A stretch of 64,000 bases of DNA from Aphidius gifuensis (lineage: Eukaryota; Arthropoda; Insecta; Hymenoptera; Braconidae), in contig NC_057791.1 in assembly GCF_014905175.1 (NCBI RefSeq), forward strand, positions 20,498,537 through 20,562,536. Direction: 5' to 3'. The notes under the pieces were generated by a model. The model did not search any database. It had not been told where the DNA came from and worked only from the letters and a program-made list of their open reading frames with translations. How positions within the stretch are numbered: the stretch's first letter is position 1; each line of letters begins with the position of its first letter. A program made the translations under genes and the position numbers. Below, piece after piece: positions 1 through 14,641 of the stretch.

Positions 1-3000
1 TATCAACAAGGTCTTGCAAGTAAATCTATCGATATTTATTTATTTTATTTTTTTTGTTATGTACTTTTTACCAATGTCTGATGATGCACTTTTCACACGC
101 TTCATTTCATTTGATTTTCTCGTTACATTATTTATTTTACTGTTAAATAAATATTATTTATTTTTTCAAACAATAGCATTAGCATATAATTTATTATTAT
201 TTTGTTATAGAGGTTAGCTCAAGAGTGACAGTATATTCTGTATACATTGAGTATATATCGGAAACAAGTATATGATTTTTTATCATATATATTATTTGAT
301 AGCTTTACTCACACGCTACATACAATTTTTATTATTTTTTTTTTCTTTTTAACGTGAGCTTATAGAATCCATTGTTCATCAATAATTCAATGTAATTGGT
401 TCTACCTGATTGAATGTACAGATTGAGTATATGCCTACACATATTGATCGAATTTTGAATGAAGTATCACAGTAGTTTCATGAATATATTATTATTTTAT
501 CCTTTTGTATACATTACAAAGTCATTATTACAGATTTTTCTATTTGATAATATAAATACTAATGTTCCTCCAATAATAAAAAATAATAATAATTATACTC
601 AATCATTTTTATATTCAATCAAGTAAATATTTTTTTCTCTCTGTATAAATTCAATTTAAAAATTAATAAAATAATATCAATTACTTGAAAAAATATTGCG
701 ATTCAATATAATTAAATTTTTAATCAATAAATAAATATAAAATTTTTCATGAAATTTATATTTAAAAATGAAATAATTTTTCTATTTTATATTGACAAAG
801 TTATTTATTAATTTTTTCATTTAAAATTTTATGATTTTTTTTTTTATTCAAAAGTTCATTGTTCGACATTGATGAAAAAGTAAATAAAAATGTAATTGAG
901 AAAAGTCAATTTTTTATTTACTCTTTTCAATTTATCTTTTTTTTTTATTTTCCACATTGAGTTTGTAGATGGCATTTGCCATGTGACCTAATAAGAATAT
1001 ATATACCGTCCGAGAGTGACGCGCAGGTAATCGTCGCAACAAAATTAAATCGATCTGTTGATGTTGTATGCATATATCTAAATAGAAAGAGAACAAGACT
1101 GATGAGCGTATCAAAGTGAGAAACACTGTAGAAAATTTGAATCTAGTATTTCGTGTCTCTGGCAAATAATACCTGACGTATTCTCTCTTGTGGTTATAAT
1201 GAACGGGATGGTGCAAATTGCTTCAAATCGCATACTCCTATGACACACATATATATCCAATAGAATATTACAGTTCTTGGTCGCATGATTTTATCCAATT
1301 AGTCGTTGTACGATTGAACAAACTGAGTTTAAGTGATTTTATTTTCTCTTTTATTATTTTATTTGTCTAATCAATAATTTCAGTCTGATAGTCTAGTCTG
1401 TTTTTTTATTTTTTTTTTAAATTTCATTGATATGCTAAATAAATTTTTTGATCGATTAACCTGCATTGACCCTTTATTAATAAAAAAATTATTTTATTGA
1501 TAATTCAACATTTACATATCGATATCATATTTAATCATTTCATTTTTTATTACAACAGTATTTTTTTTTTTACAGAAAATACATAGATAAATAAATTATA
1601 TAGATAAAATTCGATATTTCACAAAACAAATGATTCCCAATAACCGCAATATAGTGTAATAATCAGTCATAATTTTGTTTCTCATATCGAAATTCAATAC
1701 AAATGTTGGTATGAGTATTATTGAATGGCCAATATCGAAATGGTTTGTAAATTCAAACATGCATAAATCTGCATTCGAGCGTTTCTGGGTTACTCCAATG
1801 TATATACGTGAAATGTATATTCATCTACATGATTGATTCGTCTTTACCGTGATGATTCCTTAAGGGAATTCATGTTGAAACTATATAGTATACAAAATGT
1901 GACTCAGCACATGTTACAATATACATAGAATTTTCCGATGCACTATTACAACTAATGGCTTATCATCAATATCTGTCAATTAATAGCTTTACTTAATCAT
2001 GAAAAATCTGAACATTTTATAGAAAAAAAAATAGAAAAACAAGCTCATTATTAATTTTGCATATTTGTATACAGCTTGAATATAATTAAATTATTATGTT
2101 AAATTTCATATATTAATATTAATCAAATTAATATATAGTCTTTGACAAAATTAATTAATTAGTTTTTTATTTTGTTGTACTAATACTTTAGCTTAATGTT
2201 CATTAATAATCCAAGGTGTATTGTGTGCGTAAATTAGCTCTATAGTTTAACTATATTTTGATCTTCACAAACAGCTGTACCTTCGTCATACTCAGTGGCG
2301 TCTCTTGTATTTATCCAAGGGATTTCTTGTAGAGAATTTTACTAACCAAATTGATAAACCAAGCTAAGCTTCATACCTCAGCTGACTCAAAAACACTTTA
2401 TTGCCACTACAATAATCACTGGTTTATACATTTACATTTGTTATAATCAGATAATCAAGATGATGGTGTTTGAACAGCCTTAATATTTATTCAAATCGTT
2501 TAAAATTATTACGAGCTTGAAGCTTTCGCTATTCTCTATATTAAAAATCAAAATAATAATAATATAGTAATTCTTAATTAACATTATAATAATTTTTTTT
2601 GGCGCCAATGATTTTTCGTGGAATAAATAAATTGATGCATATATCTATATATATCAAACCGTCTCGACTTGTTTTCCAGACTCCTCGAATATTCTTCATT
2701 CTTTTTTTTTTTTTTCTTTATCGAACGACCTCGTAAATATTTGATCTCTTTCTCTTCGAAAAAAAAAAATTTACAGTTGACTGAACAAAAAAAAGAAGAT
2801 GAGTTTGCAATTGAGACTTTGGATAAAAAACCACATTTTTTTTTCTTTCTTTCTTGATATTTTAATATTATATTATTTGCCATTGACGATTGGGAAGAAA
2901 AAAAAAATATTTTATAATTATTTCACAGCATAGAATATTTTATCATTAAAAAAAGAAAATAGTTTCTCTTTTTTTTGGTCTGACGAAGTAAAATTTTTTG

Positions 3001-4215
3001 AGGGATGATGGCGCCTAGGGTCCATTATAGTTATACGCTTGAAACTTTACCTCTGAAACTATTATACCACATATGTCTGAGACACAAGTCCAGCCAAGCA
3101 AAACCACATTGCGTATGCACACACACATCAACATGTATCAAAGACAAAGGAAAATCCTCCCTTACGTAAACTTTTTTTCGTTTTTATTTTTATTTTTTTG
3201 TCACAACACATACACTTGCATTGATTTACGTGAAAAATATATGTATGATGGTTTTTTTTCTATATATGTTTCTCTTTCTCTCAATATTTTACAACATTTA
3301 TATATGGCTACAGTACCGGAAGTACGAAGGGTCGTATACAATTCACTACGGAAACCGGCTATATACAAGCATACAATCAACCCTCTCAATATTTCTTCTT
3401 GAAGAGATGTCTGTGTATATGTGTTCGACTCGAGACGACCAAGAAGAACACATTTTGCATGGACTAGTGAATAAATTATACATGTGGAGGGTTTGACACA
3501 TAACTTTACTATAGGAAGCCGTTGTATTCAGTGGTGGGGTGGTGGTATATAAATCGTAAAAATGAAAAAAAAAAAATACCCATGACTGGCTTCCTTTTTT
3601 TGTTTTATATATTTACAAAAGTTTTAAACATTTGTAGTATTTTTTATTTTTTTCCACAAAAGTTTGTCTGCGATCGAGGGGTTAGACAGTAAATCCCATT
3701 TTTTTTTTTCATTCAAAATCACTTGGAGTTATTATAAAATTATTTCACATGGAATTATTAAATTTTTTCATAAACATTTCGATGCTCCTAGTTGCAGCTA
3801 ATAAACTTTATAATATAATATTTATCAAAAGTTTAAACTTTTGAATGATTAAATTTTTTTACTTTACGTAAACTTAAAATATATTATTTAAATCAATTTA
3901 TAAATCATTAAAAATTTATTGCTCTTTTTTATTTAAAAAAAAATGAATAATATTATTGGTAAATAAATTGAATGGATTTATTTTATTTAAATGAATTTGT
4001 AGTTAATTGGCAGTGTATTTAAACATTTATTTAAATGATGAGTGAGTTATTTAAAAAAAAAAAAGAGATAGGAATTAAAAAAGACAGTGTGATCTCTCAT
4101 TTGAAATAATTATAAACGTATATTTATCTTTTTTTCTTTTGATGAAGATATCATTTGACACTAGTAGAATTTTATATATAATTAAAACTAAATTTACTTC
4201 ATTTTTTTGTTACAG
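1..4215. other. Non-coding AT-rich region, no gene recognised
   Basis: No frame here reads like a conserved protein. The open frames are short and driven by poly-T and poly-A runs. Patches of more mixed composition stand out from the AT background near 960-1260, 2210-2480 and 3000-3530; the last includes a CA-rich stretch near 3118. They may be regulatory or untranslated sequence of the gene at 14642, but nothing in the sequence proves it. Confidence 0.5.
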
Positions 4216-4332
4216 GGTAATTTGTAATTTCCTGAAGCTTGATGTTAAAGAGATGCTTTGATGTACTCGTGCAACGAGATATTTACATTAAACTATCCAT
4301 CAAACGAGGCTATACTGGATTTGTTACTCACT
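4216..4332 (+). other. Candidate untranslated exon of the kekkon-family gene
   Basis: A T-rich tract ending in TTACAG precedes 4216, and a strong donor GTAAGT begins at 4333, bounding a 117-base segment of more complex composition than its surroundings. It holds several ATGs but no long frame, so if it is an exon it would be 5' untranslated. The next plus-strand coding exon starts with its own acceptor at 14637, so upstream untranslated exons are required somewhere. This is an inference from splice signals only. Confidence 0.35.
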
Positions 4333-7300
4333 GTAAGTGAATTGAATTTACTAAAATAAATTATTATATATACTTATAATTTTTTTTACATAAAATAATA
4401 TGATTATTAATAGACTAAATCTCTATTCACTAAGTTAAATTTTAATTCTTTTCAACACATTTGTTTAGGTCTTAAATATTATGAATAATTTTTTTTTTTC
4501 TTAACAAAGAAGTTTTTATATCATATGAAATTAATTATAATTTTTAATTATCAAGTATACTCTGTGCTAATTTTTTTTTAAATTATATTTTTTAATGACA
4601 TTACTATTTGCAAAACTGATGTCTATATGACATAATTAAAATTTTTTCTTTTTCTTTTTAAATAATTAATTTTTTTTTTATTCTTGTATGTTACTAACAG
4701 ATACATATATCAGTTTTTCAGTAATATGATATTGAAGCTACCTTTGTTAAAATAAAAAAAAAATATATAATAATGTTGAAAACAAAAAATAATTATATAG
4801 AAAATTTGTATTTAAAAAAATTAAAAATGTATATTTTAATTTTTTATTTTAAATTAATTATATAATCTATTATTTTGATATTTCTATTCAAAGTATTCAA
4901 GTTAATTGTTATTGTATATATATGAAATTCAGTTGAATTTTGTGGGTGACAATTGACAAGTTGTATACACGAATTTTAGACAAGCAGTCACCATACTTGG
5001 CTCTTTCATGACACTAATTTATTCTTGTCACATCGACCTGCGTCCAGTAACGATGTGTCGTGACAACGTTTGTTACCCTCTTTGTTTCATCATTATCATT
5101 ATATTACACTTGATAATGAGATTGTTGAAACACATTGCGGTGACTTAATTTTAATAAATATACAGTCTGCTGCTGTGTATATATACTATGTATATCTTGA
5201 ACATATTACTTTGAAGTTTCACAAGTCATATAAAGCATAAATAATTTACTATCAACTCATTATTTATTAATTCAATTATGTTAAAAAGAAAAAATTAAAA
5301 TTAAATCAACGATCTTAATTAAATGAAGCAATTAATTTACATAATTTTTTTTCATAAAAATATATGAATATATTTTTTTAATAATTCGAAATTTTATTTT
5401 ATATTTTTATTTTTTTTTTACAATAATAGACGTTGTTGAATTATAAAATTGAATTTATGAATATTCATCTTTGATATTTAAAAATATAAAAAAACTTCAA
5501 AGTTTCTTTTTCAAACAATAATTTTTACTTTTATATGTTCTATGTGCGCACGTGCCATACTTTGTATAATATATATATTTCCTTTTTATTCTGTCGTCAT
5601 AGGCCGCCGGGTACTAACTGCACCGGAAATTAGGCACTATCCTCTGTCTTTTAATTTTTATATTTTCATTTTTTTTTTTCTTTTGTACTTTGACAGAACA
5701 GACAGACGACTTTAACGGACGTTTTGCTATTGTGTGAAAAACGACACTAATACCCATTGAAAATAAAAAAACAAAAAACATTTATAAATTAATATGAAAA
5801 AATTTCAAAAAAAAATATAATTTAGTAATGACATTATAAATTCAATTAAACCGAGTGTCTATGCTGTTAATTTTCTAGTACAGTGTCAATTAATTATGAA
5901 AATTGTGGCATAATGTTATAAATCATCTTGAAAATGAAAAAAAAAACAAAATAAAATTGTTTTTTAAAACACACAACAACACAGAGTTTAAAAAAAAATA
6001 ATAATACTAAAAAATGAATGTGTACTTGAGTATGTATATTTTTGTTGATAATTTAAACACTCTGGATAAAATTAATATTTGTCAGAGAATCTCATACTGA
6101 CATCCAATGAGAATAGAGCCCTCTCTGGACTCGTGGGATATTGTAGGAAAATTACGACACTGCGTCAATTAATCACGCCAAGCCCATGCTATCTAGCTAT
6201 TGCACATGCAACATTCAACAACACTGTACACATTTTGACTCTCTCAAAACCTGCCATGATATTCTCATGTTTTATTTTTAAATATATATATAACCATATA
6301 CATCATTTATATTATTATTTCATACTTGATCTACGCGCATCATTATTCTTTTTTTACAACCTTATTTTTTTTTTTAATTTTTCTATTTATTTATTCATTT
6401 TCTTTTTTTTTTTCATTACATTAATCAAATAAACTAGATTATTAAATTCAAATTGTCATCAACACCTGCATTAAAATACAAATTAAAATTAAAATTATGA
6501 ATTTTAATATTTTAAACATGATCATAAATTACATAATTTTTTTCGTTTCTTTTTTATTTTATTTTACTTGTACCGGATGTTAAAGATAAATAAAATAAAC
6601 ACAGTCAAAGGGGTTCAAGTTTATTATTTTATATTATATCTAAAAATAGTAATACATTTTATCGCAATAGTTAATTATTATTATTTTTTCATTATTTTTT
6701 TTTTTCAAGTAAAATAATCAATTTAAAAATATATACAGCTAATTATTTATATATTAAATCCAAAAAATATCTCACGATTCTTTGTTTAACTGTACATGAC
6801 CACGTATTTTTCATAGTTTACACAGCTGGTTCAATGTTTCAAGATAAATAAAAAAAAGCTAATATATATATAGATAAAATATATCAATATTAAAAATAAT
6901 TTAAAAACTCTGCAATTTAACTTTAATTTTATTATAAAATCACTGTCAATTAGTTGCTAAATACAGTGCTTCAATTGATTTAAAAAAAAGAATTAAATAA
7001 AATGATTTTATTTATTTAATCGTATATTTTTAACAAATACGATAAAATAAAAAAAAAGCTTTTTTTTTATTCCTGACAGCTTATCTGGCTTAACTTGGAC
7101 GCGCAAATACGACGCCAATCTCACGAGGCACCTCTTGAGAGAGTCCACTCAACCTTTCTCGCGAGCAGCCCTTGTACATCCACATATATATACAAAAGAC
7201 TTTACATGTATATTTTTTTTTTTTTTCTTTCATTCAGTGTATATATATATAATCCAACAAAATGACGACAACAATGAAAATGAATAGTAGTGGCTGAGTG

Positions 7301-7418
7301 TACTCTTATGTGCGCACAGCCATTCTGTACCTCTCGTCTTCTTCCTCACTCGCCCTGAATACAACCTATAATCAAACTGGCTTTTCTCGTATACGAGTGG
7401 TATATCCTGGACTGGTTG
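4333..7418. other. Non-coding stretch with mixed-composition islands
   Basis: No coding sequence seen. Islands of higher complexity lie around 4930-5120, 5540-5720 and 6085-6260, separated by A/T-homopolymer-rich sequence. These are possible enhancers or conserved intronic elements of the downstream gene. Confidence 0.4.
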
Positions 7419-7518
7419 CTGCTAGCTCCTAGTTGCTACTACTGCCTCATATATATATATAGATATAAAGAGAGATATAGAAATATACGAAAACGGACTG
7501 AGGGAATTATCCAGGCCC
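7080..7518 (+). promoter_or_regulatory. Candidate promoter and first untranslated exon
   Basis: The stretch 7080-7560 has many more C, G and CpG bases than the surrounding DNA, with a TATA-rich run near 7447-7470. A strong donor, GTAAGT, begins at 7519 after a mixed-composition segment, so an untranslated first exon could end at 7518 and splice to 11655 or directly to 14638. The exon start cannot be fixed from sequence. It could be the main or an alternative promoter of the kekkon-family receptor. Confidence 0.35.
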
Positions 7519-10500
7519 GTAAGTTCTCACTGAATGGCTCGTTAAGCTTTTGAAATCGAGCACGGGAATCTACGTTTTCCAACAAACTATTCTATCCAGC
7601 TCTTACCCTCTCACTTCCTACTTGTTTTTACTTTTTTTATTTTTATTTTGTCAAGCAGACAGCAGCGTGAACCCAACGGCTTTTTTTCGTATATCTCTTT
7701 CTCGACAAGTACTTTTTTTTTTTTTAATCAGTTTATTTATTTGTTTGTTTGTTGATTTTTTTTTTTTTTTAACCTTTTTGTCTTTGAGCAATCTTTTGCT
7801 TGTTGAGATAAATTGCAGCTCATCTGGGATGATGAAAAGTTACAGTGATATAATTTCTAGTAGATTTAAAAAGATATTAAATGGAAAAAAAAAAAATATT
7901 GTGAAATTGAATTGAAAAAAAGATAATTCATTTACAGTAGTTTTTTATTTATGAATATAAAATTTTTTTATGAAATGAATACTGATTGAATGGCATTTAA
8001 TGGGGTTGAAAATACGTGTTATTTATTAAATTAAAATAATGACTTGGGTCGTAAAGTTTATACCAAGTAGTATAACACAATATTGTCTCAGACGTAAAAT
8101 ACCCCATGGCAATTTATAACGCATATTAAACATGCATGATGATATTCGTGATAGACAGATGACAGACGTCGACATTGTTGCCAAGTGAAGGAAAATTGTA
8201 TTCTCTATTTTGACATGCTGTAAATATAATTTACAAGCATTAAATAATTGAATGATAATTTAATATTTTAATTCAAACAAAAAAAATACATTAAATTTTT
8301 TTAAAATGTGTTTAAATTTATTTTTTTCGTTTGTAAAATTTTATATTGTCTCTTGAATTATATTACTCAATGTACGAAATTCAAAAAAAAACAATCAATA
8401 TTACGTGTGCACACGCGAGTTGTGTGGTACAGCTCGTGACATATTTTTAACATTTGTATTGGTCATAAATTTCAACTGCAGTTGTCTCATTCATTGCACA
8501 ATATACTATTTTTATTTTTATTCGTTATTTTTTTTTTTTTCCAACAAGTGTTTCCAATATACGTCCAAAATAATAATAAAAAAAAACAAAGCATATTCAT
8601 GAGAATTTGGAAGGGAATTTTTTATTTTAACACAAGCGTATCTATTTTTCAGGAACAAAAAAAAAAAAAAACACGTGACAATTTTTTTTATTTTTGCTTA
8701 ATTTTATTACTTTTTGCCAGCTAAACACGCACATTATATACACATGATTGTATATACAACTCATGAATCTTACTGTCAATTTATGTAACACGCGATTATG
8801 TCAAAATATTCGAAGTCTTTTTTTTCTTTTTTGATAGAACAACACAGTGTAATTTGTAAATTTAAATACCCCATTATTCATTTATTTAATAGTGTTTTTT
8901 TAAAATTTACAATCAACGTAATATTGTGTTTAGTATATTATCTAAAAAAAAGACTGTATTTTTTTTCAAATTGATGGTAAATATTCGTGGTATTTGTAAA
9001 ATAAATATTTACATCCATCTTCTGTAGTTGACTTGGTGTAGAAAAAAACTAGCTTGTAATGTTTTTGAATCGTGATTGATGTGACGAAAAAAAAAATATA
9101 AAATAGATCGATATAAAAGAGAAAATAGAAAAAAAATTTCACAAAATTGTGAAAAGAATGACCTCAGTATTGTATTTTACATTTATTTTATAATGCAAAA
9201 TAATTTTGTAATGCATGCATGTTAATGTAAAACACGTGAGTCACGCAATATACCCTCAAACATGCCAGATATAAAACAGTTACGATCTTTTAAATCTCTG
9301 AATTACATATTTGCATTGTTAAAATATTTATAAATATTTGTACTGAATATTTAATATTTCATTAAAATTATTAACAATTCAAAGTATTTTTATATTCAAG
9401 TATTAATTATTACGTTTTGTTTTTTTTTATTCAAATTTTTTTAAATACATATTAGTTGAATTGACCCCCCTGAAAAAATTATAAATTAACAACTGCTTCC
9501 TACATTTACAAATAAACATTTTCGCGTGATTTTTTTTGCATTAAATTTGTCAAAATCTAGACTTATTTGTGTGATAAATTTTAAAAATTAGTTTCTCATA
9601 AAAACATGGAAAAAAAATTTACGAAATCATCTATAAAAATTTAGAAATTAACCACATAATATTATGTAAAAAAAAAAAGCTCAAAGAACAATAGCATTAA
9701 AGTAAAGCTTTGACAATATATTAGATTATTTTTTGTGCAGATAAAAGATAACAAAATTAATTCAAATGAAATTGTCCAGTCGAATAACAGTCACAAGCAT
9801 TGTAGATTGAATAATAACATAGACGATCAGTTAAATGGTAGTGTAGTTGAGGTTCTCGTATGCAAACAGCTGATCTCGATATGATTAATGACAGTAATGA
9901 CAATTCCAAATGTTGGATAACTAGCTGAGAATGATGACTATATGAGTATATGTGCGTGTGTGTTGAATATATCGTAAAATCTATGTGTAATATATGTATT
10001 ATTGTTACAATTTAAAATCAATATATCTAACATCTTCAATAATATTATAAATAATTATTGCCTGGTAGATGGATTAAGCACACTGATGTATTTCTCGATA
10101 AGTGTGTTCTCATGTTTGACACAGCATTAATTTCACATGCATATGACTGAATCAATTATTACCACCACTACATTTTGACTATGCTTCATACAATTAGTTC
10201 AGTCATTTATATTTTATGCAATTATGCACACACATGTATATTTTCATTCTAATAAAAACAAATTAAAAATTTAAAGGATAATTTATCTGTATAAATATTT
10301 GAAAAAAAAAATAGTATTTTATTTTTTTTTTTCTAGATTTAAAAAATGTTTGTTTTAAATCATAATGAAAGGTTCACATTATTATCCTCAGCTTACAAAG
10401 AATTTTAAAAAATAATTTAAAAAAAAAAAAATATTATTGTAATCTAGAAAGAAGAAACTTGCAGAATATTTTATTATTTTTTTTTAACTACATAAGCAAA

Positions 10501-11654
10501 AGCTTGTTCTCTTTGCTTTTCTTTTAATTTTTTTTTTTAGTTTTTGCCTTTTTTTTTTTTTTGAGATAATTAGACGGTACTTATGTTCTTCTCTTCTCAC
10601 TACTTCTAAAATTTGTGTTACTCGTTATAAATGCTGCTGGTGGTGGTGGTGCTTTCATCAAACTTTTCTTTGAAATATTCTCACACGTATACAACGTCTT
10701 CTGTGAATATTCTTTGATACAAATATTCCATGTTATATCGTAATGTCAAACTCAAGTCAAAACAACTTATTTTAATAATAAAAATTATTATTAATGTTTT
10801 TTTTTTCTTACCTCAAAGTATTACTATTAAGAAAATTAATTTTAAAAAGAAAAATTAAATTTCCTTAAAATGTCAACTACTTGGAAATGTTTTAAGAAAA
10901 CTTTTTATAAAGATTTACGGCTGTAATTTATTTTTATTTAAACAAAACATGTTTTGTAAATGTATTTAACAACATGTTGTCCTTATAATTATTCAACTTA
11001 TTAATAATAACTCTAAAAAGTTTAATTGAAAAATATGAATTTATAATATACATTATTTTTATTTATACAAAAAATTTCAACAAGAAAAATTGATACTTTG
11101 TGTTATCTTTTGCAAAATAAAATACAAATATTTTTTGTATATATGAAAAGTAGAAAAAAGAAAAAGGTTAATGTATTTTCCATTGTATAGAGGATGCTTC
11201 TTATCGTCCGGAAAATTTAGTAATAAATCTTGTAGCAAAACGACATTTCGGATTTACACCAAAATGACAATACAGATATTTCGATACATATAGAGATGTA
11301 TTTGGAGAATTTGTGGGCACCTTTCAGTGGAAGAGATATCCCTGAATTTCTCAAAACAAATTTAAAGCCGTAAGATATTTCCCTCTCTCAGTTTAAACTT
11401 GTCTATTGAGACAAAACTATATACACAATTGTATACTTACCTCGAAAGTTTTGTTTGTAAATTAAATGATATACTGTTTAATTACAAACAACAACTCTAT
11501 ATCTATAAAATTTTATTTACAAATAATAATTAACAAAAGTGTTAATAATACTGCAAAACAATTTAAATAATTTTAAACAACAATAATTAAATTTAATTTT
11601 CAGCAGAATAATAATAGCACCATTATCATTTTTTTTTCTGTTTTTTTGTTTCAG
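7519..11654. other. Long intron-like non-coding region
   Basis: No gene recognised. It is dominated by A/T homopolymers, with scattered more complex segments (8090-8220, 8405-8500, 9820-10240, 11160-11400). It probably forms part of the 5' intron of the gene at 14642 if the untranslated exons proposed on either side are real. Confidence 0.4.
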
Positions 11655-11719
11655 TTACTATCCGGTGATTAACACTCAACAAGAATTGACTATTATTAGA
11701 CTTCAAGTCCAACAAAAAT
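11655..11719 (+). other. Candidate untranslated exon of the kekkon-family gene
   Basis: This 65-base segment is bounded by a poly-T tract ending in TTTCAG (AG at 11653-11654) and a strong donor GTAAGT at 11720. No ATG lies in the segment itself (one forms across the donor), which fits an untranslated leader exon. It lies about 2.9 kb upstream of the acceptor at 14636-14637 that precedes the first coding exon. Confidence 0.45.
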
Positions 11720-14641
11720 GTAAGTTTTAAAATATCAAAATGCCATTTTCAATAAGTACTCATTTTATTTTTAAACAACAAATTATGTTTATTATTTTAA
11801 ATTTAACTTTAACAATAACGACTTTTATTTTATATAAAACCACTGTTATCAATCCATTATCTCTCTCTTGCACTTATTTTTATTATAAGCAAAAAAAAAA
11901 AAATACGAAAAAACTTTTTCAAATGAAAATTGGTTCAACTGGATTTATAAAAAGATTTTCAAAGTTATTAGAAAAGTTTATACAATTTTATTGGTTGTGA
12001 CAAGACGCTCTTCTAAATATTTTATTTGAAAAAAAATTCAATAAACTTTATATAAACACAATTTACATTTTTTATAACTCAGAAATGTATTTATTCTTCT
12101 TCTTCTTGCACTATTGCCAAGTTTGAGTGCACCACGTGTGACCATCAAGTATTTTTTCAATAATAATTTCTGATATATAATTTCAAGTGTATGTATAATA
12201 AATCATCAAGTACCAATATTACGATTTAAATATAAAATTTTATAAATAAATTATAATAATATTATGAATAGTTTTATAAAATTTACGATTGATAGTAATG
12301 TTGTATTTAACATGAAGTTGAAGTATGTGTGAAGCATGCACGTGTGTTTTTGACACTTAGAAAATAGGTTGATATAAAGGGGCTATGTGTTTGTGAATTG
12401 GGGGCGTAACTTTTGCCAATATTAAGCTACAATTTCTGGTCAATATATATTGTCCTGAGGGAAGTTAAGATATATATGTTTAGAGAGTATTAGATGACGA
12501 TGCATGACAATTAATCCAAGTGTCATGTTCATACATTGACACACTTGAATTGTCATAATCTATCCTCATCAACAAACATATTATCGCAATTAAATTCTAC
12601 TAATAACTATCATCATCGAAATTGATTCTATTGTTAAATTAAAAATTTCAAAGTAGAAAAATGTATTTGATTATTTAGTTTTTTCTTTTTGTAGTTGTAT
12701 TTTTTTTTTTAGATTAATTTTGATTGAATTATTATAAGTTTAGATTAACTTAAAATTAATGCAAAATTTTGTCGATAAGTAATAGACGTTTGACAGATGA
12801 TTAATGATGATGGTTAGGGGGTGTTCAACAAGAGGATGTTCATCAACAAAGCCAGTGCAAACTGATGGGTAAAGAGATGCTTGATCAAGCAAGTGAACAG
12901 AGTCAACCATCTCACAAACTCTCTTTTTAAAAAACTTTATTTACTATCAATGAACGATTTACACTTTTTTTTTTATATTTTACTTTGATTGTTGTAATCA
13001 ACCTTTGATTTTTGATCAAACTTTTTTAGCTACGAATTTTATCATGTTAGTATTGATTTTACGAGTGAAAATAAGGTTATAATAATAGATTTAAAAATTA
13101 TATTTAGATTATATATTGGTGTATTATTTTTTTCATCAAGATTTAAGATTTTTTTTTTTATTGATTTTGTTCCTGATAATATAAGTAAATGCATGTGTCA
13201 AAGAGATAGTGGTTTGGACGATACATTAACGTTTTGTAAATATTAATCTTTCATTTTTTAAAATTTTTTTTCATTTGCTAATATAAAAATAATAATGATA
13301 AAAATAATAATAAAAAGTTAATGTTGGATAATATTTTTTAAAAATATATTTTATCTGGGACATCGGATACACAAATGTTCATTTTCTTTTTGTGCAAATC
13401 AAACGAGTTATGAAATACATAGACATCCGTATCTTGGAAGCCCTTGAGAGATAAAAAAAATAAAGAAGAAAAAATTATGTATTAAAGAAAAATAGAGTAT
13501 AACTTCAAAGAATCCTATTTCATACCTTTTTCACATTTTGTTATGAAAAATAAAAACATTGCAAAAGACTAACTCTAACTCTTCGTGGTTATACATATAT
13601 ATTTATTTATTTTTTATTTTTTTCTACATATATTTAGCATATAATTTTAAAATTTTTGCAAGTCAAATTTATCATGAGTGAGTATCAATATAAGGTCGAC
13701 CTTTTTCTATTTTTTAAATTTATTTTTATCAAATACTGTTGAAAAGAAAAAAAACAAATAAATATACATAAAAAATGTCAAAGTAAATGAAGAAAAAAAA
13801 GGAGCTATTTGATAAATTATAATTTTGTAAATTTTATATTAATCATCGATATAGGAAGAAGATGATTAATGATATTTTGACAAAATCAAGTGTCAAATTG
13901 AGTTTATAGGTCATGTTAAATATAACACTAATATAATTAACGTTTTTTTTTTTTTAAACTTTATCCATCACTCGAGTATTAAAATGATGAATCTCATAAT
14001 CATGACCCTGTATGTGTATAAATAAAAATAACATATAAAAGATAAGAAAAAATATAAATGAGCGCGAAATAAAAAATAAAGTTATTCAAGCCTCGACCTC
14101 GTCATTTCTATATGCAAAGAGTATAAAAATAAAAAATTGTTTTGTATTAATGGAAAAGTATGTTGTATTAATTCAACATTGGTGATATCTGCACCCGGGG
14201 CGTTACCAAATATTGAAATAAATTGCAAGTTGACACTCGCTGATTCATTCACCGGATATGTATGCCACTTTGATCTAAAATTAATTTTTTTTTTTTTCCA
14301 TATATTTTTCTTTCACAACCCTCGAATTAATGAATATTTTATTTTCATTCAAATTACAAAAAAAAAAAAAATTGCTAAAGTTAAATAAATTCATCACAGG
14401 ATATGACCTAAAATTGAACTGATGAATTTTTAAAATTAATTACAAACTAGTAAATGTGTGATGATTAAAAAATTTGATTTAAAAAAAAATGTAAAAATCC
14501 AACTTGACTGTCAATAAAGCTTTACCAATTAATTTTAAATAATCAATGAAAATTTAAATAACTTTGTATTTTAAAATTTGATAAAAAATTAAAAAATAAA
14601 TAATAAAAAATTGTATGTTTTTTTTTGTTTGTTGCAGAATA
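11720..14641. other. Intron-like non-coding region
   Basis: No coding sequence seen. It is AT-rich, with somewhat more complex stretches near 12300-12480, 12780-12910, 13360-13450 and 14080-14280. It ends in a polypyrimidine tract and TTGCAG at 14632-14637, the acceptor of the first coding exon of the kekkon-family gene. Confidence 0.45.

Noticed and set aside
2584..2883. Lys/Phe-rich open frames on both strands
   Set aside because: They are produced by poly-A and poly-T runs and have no domain or splice context. The same applies to the frames at 6079, 7550, 8405, 14137 and 19227.
9930..9960. C/D-box-like motif (ATGATGA) as a snoRNA
   Set aside because: No matching D box with a terminal stem at a suitable distance, and such motifs are common by chance in this composition.
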